This document shows, piece after piece, positions 59,349 to 64,000 of a stretch of DNA of 64,000 bases. Made by a program: the position numbers and the translations under genes. Source of the stretch: Nissolia schottii. Its lineage: Eukaryota; Streptophyta; Magnoliopsida; Fabales; Fabaceae. Within the stretch, counting starts at the first letter, position 1. Every line of letters begins with the position of its first letter. The notes below the pieces were generated by a model. It had not been told where the DNA came from, made no database searches, and worked only from the letters and a program-made list of their open reading frames with translations. The stretch lies in contig QANU01001756.1 of the NCBI GenBank assembly GCA_003254905.1, positions 165,415-229,414 of the forward strand, in the 5' to 3' direction.

Positions 59349-60241
59349 ACCCTCAACATAGACCTTACAACCCTAAAATACAAGTACCACCCACATAGAT
59401 TCTCCCAAAGGTGTACTCACATTGAACAGACAATGTAACAATTATGATTGAACACCGAAATGGTGTGCAAAAAAGGGAATACATAAGAATGAGTAGACCC
59501 CGGTTCAAAAAAATACTTAAGCATCAAAAGAGCAATCTGAAAGAGTATCTGTCACCATTGCGTTTGATGTCTCGACATCCTGCCTAGTCATGGCATACAG
59601 ACGTGGTTGTCCCTTGCCAGAAGAACCACCTCCTCTGCCACTTGTTTGCCTACCCCTTGCTCCTCTGCCTGCCTCCCTACCAGTTCGACCAGCTAAACTG
59701 CTTGGACACTATGCCAAAAATGATCGAGCTAAGCACCAGGACATACAAAGCCCTGTCCATTGCCTCCCTTTGGATAAGGACAATCTTGCATATAGTGGTC
59801 TGCCCGACCTCGACCACACTGATAACAAGTCCTAGCCGTTTTATAACACGGCCCCCTGATGGTCTGCCCACAAATCTGACACTGTTAACCATGGAACCTT
59901 GACTGTCCTGATCCCTATGTACATGAGTGTCCAAATCTCTGCGTTCCTAACCGCGACACATTTCTTACATAAGACCTTGAGCAAAAAACGCTCATACGAG
60001 TGGGGCTAGAAGTAACAACCCCTCTTGACATTGCCTGCTAGCACCCCTAAGATCCATGGGCTCCCCCAGAACTAGAGCCACCAGAAAAGCTCCCCTGTAC
60101 CTTCGACTTCTTGCCACTCTCTCTAGCAACTCTTTTCTCCATACGACAGCTCTCAATACCTTCAACGGCGTCAACCAGCTCTAACAAAGAAAGTTGTGCT
60201 ACTTGCGGTATAAGAGTACTGGCCATAGGCTCTACTATCCC
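59349..60241 (-). pseudogene. Distal gag / zinc-knuckle region of the gypsy element (fossil)
   Basis: Minus-strand frames carry gag-like pieces, including a charged Lys/Arg-rich linker and remnants of a CCHC-type knuckle. The region is heavily decayed. Plus-strand ORFs at 59590-59902 are antisense shadows. Confidence 0.55.
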
Positions 60242-61627
60242 TGACACACACCAAAACGTCGTTAATTTTAGTGCGTGATCAAATAATAATTTATAAAACT
60301 AATTTAACCCCCCAAAAACGTAGTACATGGGCTAACCTAGGTCATCTCTAAGGAAGCAATGTCCAAGCCAATTACAATTATGATTATAATAAATTAGGGG
60401 GTTGGATTGATGAATTTAAATAAAAGGAAATTAAAATAGAAATAAATCAACAATGATAAAAAGCAATATCCTGCATACGACGTTTCTAGATTCAAGGATT
60501 TATTGTCATCGATTCCTAAATTAATTATTCATAAAGAGGATGTTGTTGTTAGTTGAAATCTCTAACTAATACGCAATTCACTAAAGAGGCTACAATCATC
60601 AATCCCCTAAGCATCAATTGCACAACCTAATTAAATCTAATTAGTTCCCCAAAAAGTTCCCAAATCCTAAATCAATAAATCCTACGATCGTTAAGATCTA
60701 TTAACCTAAAATCAACCCTAACTAATAACATGCAATCACTATATTACTAGTTTGGGGCTGAACAAATCACGAATAAACATTAAGTGCAAGAATCTCAAAT
60801 TAAATCCTAATCTAGAGTTACTGTATGCAAGATATTAAAGAAACTACGCCTCCATGGGTGGAGGATAAAAATGCAAAATAAATTAATTAAAGAAAGAGGA
60901 AGTACATATCTGAAAATAAATATGAAACCAAAATTAATAAACAAGAAAGACAAGTTGAATCACGAAGAAACTCATACACGATCGCGAGAGCTCCAACAAT
61001 CTTCGAACGAGACAAAACTAATAATGCATCACTAACATTAATCCTAAGATGTTGGAAAAATAAAGGGAAAAATGTATAAAAACTAATCCTAAAGAACAGC
61101 TGAGAGTTGATATGAGAGGTTATGTCAATTGTGTTCACTCTAGGTGTATGTATAACCTTTTGGGGTCACAAATAGGGTTTTAGGTCTTTGGCGGCGGAAT
61201 TTCTTCTCCAGACATGCGCTGCAGTGCCAAAAACGCGCTGCAGCAACACAGAAGCAAAAACGCGCTATAACCCATAAAAACGCGCTCCAACACATAAAAT
61301 GCGCTAGAACGCGTTTTCGAGGCCCGTGGATTTCATTCCCGGGAGCTTCCTGCTCCTCTCTACGCTCTTTTCTTCCATTCCTTGCTTTTTTTGCTCCCCT
61401 TCTTGCAGTAACACTTAATTATCTATGATTCTAACAATTCAAACACAAGATGTTAAACGCATAGTTTGCTCAAGACAATTAAAAATATTAAAAAATGGTG
61501 CTTATTTTGCAGTTTTCTCAAGTATGCTCATAAAAGGACAATTATGTGAATCTTTTCAATTAGCTATCAAAATCACATAATTCTAGATTGCAATGCTTAA
61601 TTATGGAGTATAAAAATGTTGGATGAA
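60242..61627. mobile_element. 1.4 kb insertion in the gypsy gag region, family unresolved
   Basis: Gag-like sequence stops at 60241 and resumes at 61628, and the two edges share the 5-bp repeat ATCCC (60237-60241, 61628-61632). The insert opens TGACACACACC and ends GGATGAA. It is non-coding, with repeated AAACGCGCT motifs at about 61227-61315 and a T-rich right third. A 5-bp duplication and TG start fit a solo LTR, but the other end is not CA. Confidence 0.55.
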
Positions 61628-62340
61628 ATCCCTCTATCAATCCCCTTAACAAATCTCTTATTCTTCTTGATCTCAGTATCCACCATATAAGATGCATAGT
61701 ATGAAAGCTTAGTGAATCTATTCTCATACTCTATGACTGACATACTAAGAGCCTGAGTCAACTTCTCGAACTCTATAACAAGCTACTCCCTATGGTTGGT
61801 TGGGCAATACTTATCCATGAAGACATCTAAGAACTCCTCCCAAGTTAGAGGGGGCGAATTAGCAGCTTTCCCATTAACAAGAGATCTGAACCACTTCTGA
61901 GCACGATCAGTCAACTGGTACTCAACAAACTCTATTGTTCGTGCACTTGAACACGTGAGAACCTTGATGGCCTTCTCCATCTCCTACAAGAAATGGTGTG
62001 GATCCTCTTCTAATCGGTTCCCTGCGAAGGCGGGTAGATCTAGCCTTTTGAAGGCATCAATGGTCACATCGTCAACCCAGGGAGATCTAGCTGCCCCTAG
62101 CTGATGAGGATCTGCCCTAACACGACCAGCCAATAGATCCACCAACTGGGTGAGCACCTACTGAATGCCTCCTACTCCAACAGCCCCACCAGTTGGCTCC
62201 TCCACAGGGGTGGGCTCTCTGTTCCTTTGTGGATCTCCTACTCAGCCTCCAGCTCGGCCTCCACCCTTCCCTCCCACTTTGGAGAAAGAGACCTATCAGA
62301 CTCAGCGTCAGAGACCTTGGGGGTCATAACTCTCGTTGTT
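61628..62340 (-). pseudogene. Proximal gag region of the gypsy element (fossil)
   Basis: The minus strand shows the Retrotrans_gag core, with VEYQLTDRAQKWFRSL and LTWEEFLDVFMDKYCP, as in plant chromovirus gag. It lies about 250 bases downstream of the primer site. Interrupted. Confidence 0.82.
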
Positions 62341-62583
62341 GTACGTTGGATTTTAGGCAGCATATTCACCTAGAAGAATTTAAACATAGAAAATTAGGAA
62401 CAGAGAAGGTCTCTCGAGTCTCGACAACAATTGACCCAAACAATACTTGAAAGACTCCTGAATAACAGAGATTCCCTAAAGGCCTTTGGTGGCATCACAC
62501 TTTATGAAAATGGGCCACTTACTATATGCATACTCGTGACTCCACTATAGGACACTTACTCCAAATCCACAGGATAACCTAAA

Positions 62584-62595
62584 GCTCTGATGCCA
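62584..62595 (-). promoter_or_regulatory. Primer-binding site of the gypsy element
   Basis: TGGCATCAGAGC on the minus strand, 3 bases after the LTR end GGGTCGTGACA; one base off the canonical tRNA-Met site TGGTATCAGAGC. Confidence 0.82.
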
Positions 62596-62598
62596 CTT

Positions 62599-64000
62599 TG
62601 TCACGACCCAACCAGAGTCATGACCGGTGCATAAGGGACCATAGTCCCTAGCAAGCCTTGCATACCAAAACTTTTTTTCTTCAGAAAAACGAACATAGTT
62701 TCCTTGTATATAGGCTTATCCAAATAAAGATAACAAACACCTATAACCAATTCACAATTCAATCAATCCATTCACAAATCCAGAAGTTTCTCAATAAAAA
62801 GAAAACATAGTAGTTTTGTAAATTCAAAATAATCCTTAAATTACATATTTAAATTCTAATCAATATATAGCTACATAACTACGAAAGAGAGAATCGGTCA
62901 AATCCTGTCTGTGGGTTTACCGGAGCATTTTAAGGCAAAACAATAGAAAACAAATACGACCCAAAACAAGTTGGGATCACCACAAGAAAGAAAATCCTCT
63001 GCAAACTAAGAGACGGGAGGAATGGAACTCTGGCCCATACCTGTATCTGAAAAGGGGGAAACAACGAAGAGTAAGTTTGGAAACTCAGTGGTAGGTAGAT
63101 GTAATTATAGCACACAAGGGACAAGTAAGGAAATTATGATATTTAGAATGTATGTATCTAAATAGAAAATATCCTTTTTGATTTAACATAAAACTTTCTA
63201 TAAACCACATTTTCATGGAATCCATCATGTCAGGATATAACACAACATCAACAACGTGTTAGAGCTGTTACTCTAACATACACTTAATAAACTGAAAACA
63301 TTGATTTCAATGTTCTGGGCTAGTATGATTTGTTCCTTACTAGCAAGGGCATATAACTGGAATGTGGCCTACGTACCGGGCTAGTATGATTTGTCCCTTA
63401 CTAGCGAAGGCATACGTCATGATGCACCAAGTCCAACGCCTATTATTGTTGGCTACAGATCTTGACTGGACTTCACCCTAAATCATTTTTCTAACACTAA
63501 AAGTATTTATTTTCTCACATCATGTTTTTCCATAACCTAGTCAACCATTTCAGACAGAATCTATATATAAACCAAAACCAATCCAAAACTTTCTTTTCTC
63601 GGCATCTTAATCGCAAAATATTTATTTCCAAAATGATCAGAACATTATCAATGTGAAATAATATGCGGTAAATGATTTTTCATGCAATGATTACTAATAG
63701 GTCTTGTCCCACATGTTAGTTCGTAAAAGATTTCCCTTTTAAAAACATATAGTTCACATTTCTTAAATTTCTCAAAAGAACTTATTGATTCTCACAACAC
63801 TTTAAAAAACATATTTTCAATTCACATTTATACACATTTATATTAATATAGAAAATAAACTACAATTATAACTAACTACTCACAACACAATCCTCAAGGC
63901 GGCAGAGGGATAGATCTACGGAACGGCCAGAGTTTGGGGAAAATCATCGGAGTCTCCCAATGCTATAAATAAGACAACAAGGTCATGAGTTAGGACCAAT
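62599..64000 (-). repeat. 5' LTR of the gypsy element, cut by the window edge
   Basis: The LTR's 3' end is at 62599 (TGTCACGACCC on the plus strand) and it extends beyond 64000. It contains a direct repeat of about 35 bp (GGGCTAGTATGATTTGT(T/C)CCTTACTAGC) at about 63317-63350 and 63379-63412. About 280 bp of it match the fragment at 23128-23412. Confidence 0.75.

Larger units (their letters stand above)
55505..64000 (-). mobile_element. Decayed Ty3/gypsy (chromovirus-like) element with two nested insertions
   Basis: On the minus strand the order is LTR (from 64000 or beyond to 62599), tRNA-Met type primer site, gag, zinc-knuckle remnant, aspartic protease and the start of reverse transcriptase. 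The LTR end GGGTCGTGACA plus the primer site recall Tekay-type chromoviruses. Coding parts carry many breaks. A 1.4 kb insertion sits in gag and a CACTA transposon in the RT region. The element is truncated in RT at about 55505, so the rest of pol and the other LTR are missing. It is clearly older than the copia element. Confidence 0.82.

Noticed and set aside
1-64000. CRISPR arrays, operons, rRNA or tRNA genes
   Set aside because: None seen. Repeat spacing does not fit CRISPR, the genome is plant nuclear, and no cloverleaf-forming segment with A and B boxes was found by eye.

Overview
The window is 64 kb of AT-rich nuclear DNA from a eudicot plant, quite possibly a legume, although the species call is inference. 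The plant call rests on two intron-rich genes with GT-AG introns and plant-family products, on Ty1/copia and Ty3/gypsy elements primed by initiator-tRNA-Met, and on plant MITEs and a CACTA transposon. Three assembly gaps are present: one N at 2231, 563 N at 20361-20923 and 368 N at 50689-51056.

Only two host protein genes are supported, both on the minus strand and both apparently intact. The first (CDS 9624 to 5380, 12 exons, 537 aa) is a multi-domain FKBP peptidyl-prolyl isomerase with a TPR region, of the ROF1/FKBP62 type. The second (CDS 37726 to 35145, 7 exons, 395 aa) is a WAT1-related/UMAMIT (nodulin MtN21, EamA) membrane transporter. They are not functionally linked and are separated by transposon-rich DNA.

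The rest is repeat-rich intergenic DNA. From left to right: a chromovirus-type LTR end (1-1062), duplicated AT-rich blocks (about 1370-2775), a Stowaway-like MITE just upstream of the FKBP gene (9774-10044), a SIRE/Maximus-like Ty1/copia element with an envelope-like region (10402-about 21760), a patch of gypsy LTR, LINE and LTR fossils (23128-26608), a terminal-inverted-repeat element (29620-30170), a small solo LTR (33104-33286), the UMAMIT gene, another inverted-repeat element (41469-41933), a complete miniature LTR element of TRIM type with a perfect target duplication (46559-47660), a long stretch with nothing recognised, and a nested complex (about 55505-64000).

The nested complex is the most interesting part. 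A decayed Ty3/gypsy element on the minus strand carries two later insertions: a 1.4 kb segment in its gag region flanked by a 5-bp duplication, and a 3.2 kb CACTA (En/Spm-type) DNA transposon in its reverse transcriptase region. The CACTA element has no visible transposase. It carries a TATA box followed by two tandem microRNA-precursor-like foldbacks, then a C-rich/GT-rich tract and a 108-aa acidic repeat ORF. The foldbacks are the best candidate in the window for an undescribed functional unit, namely a transposon-borne small-RNA locus. This is inference from sequence symmetry alone.
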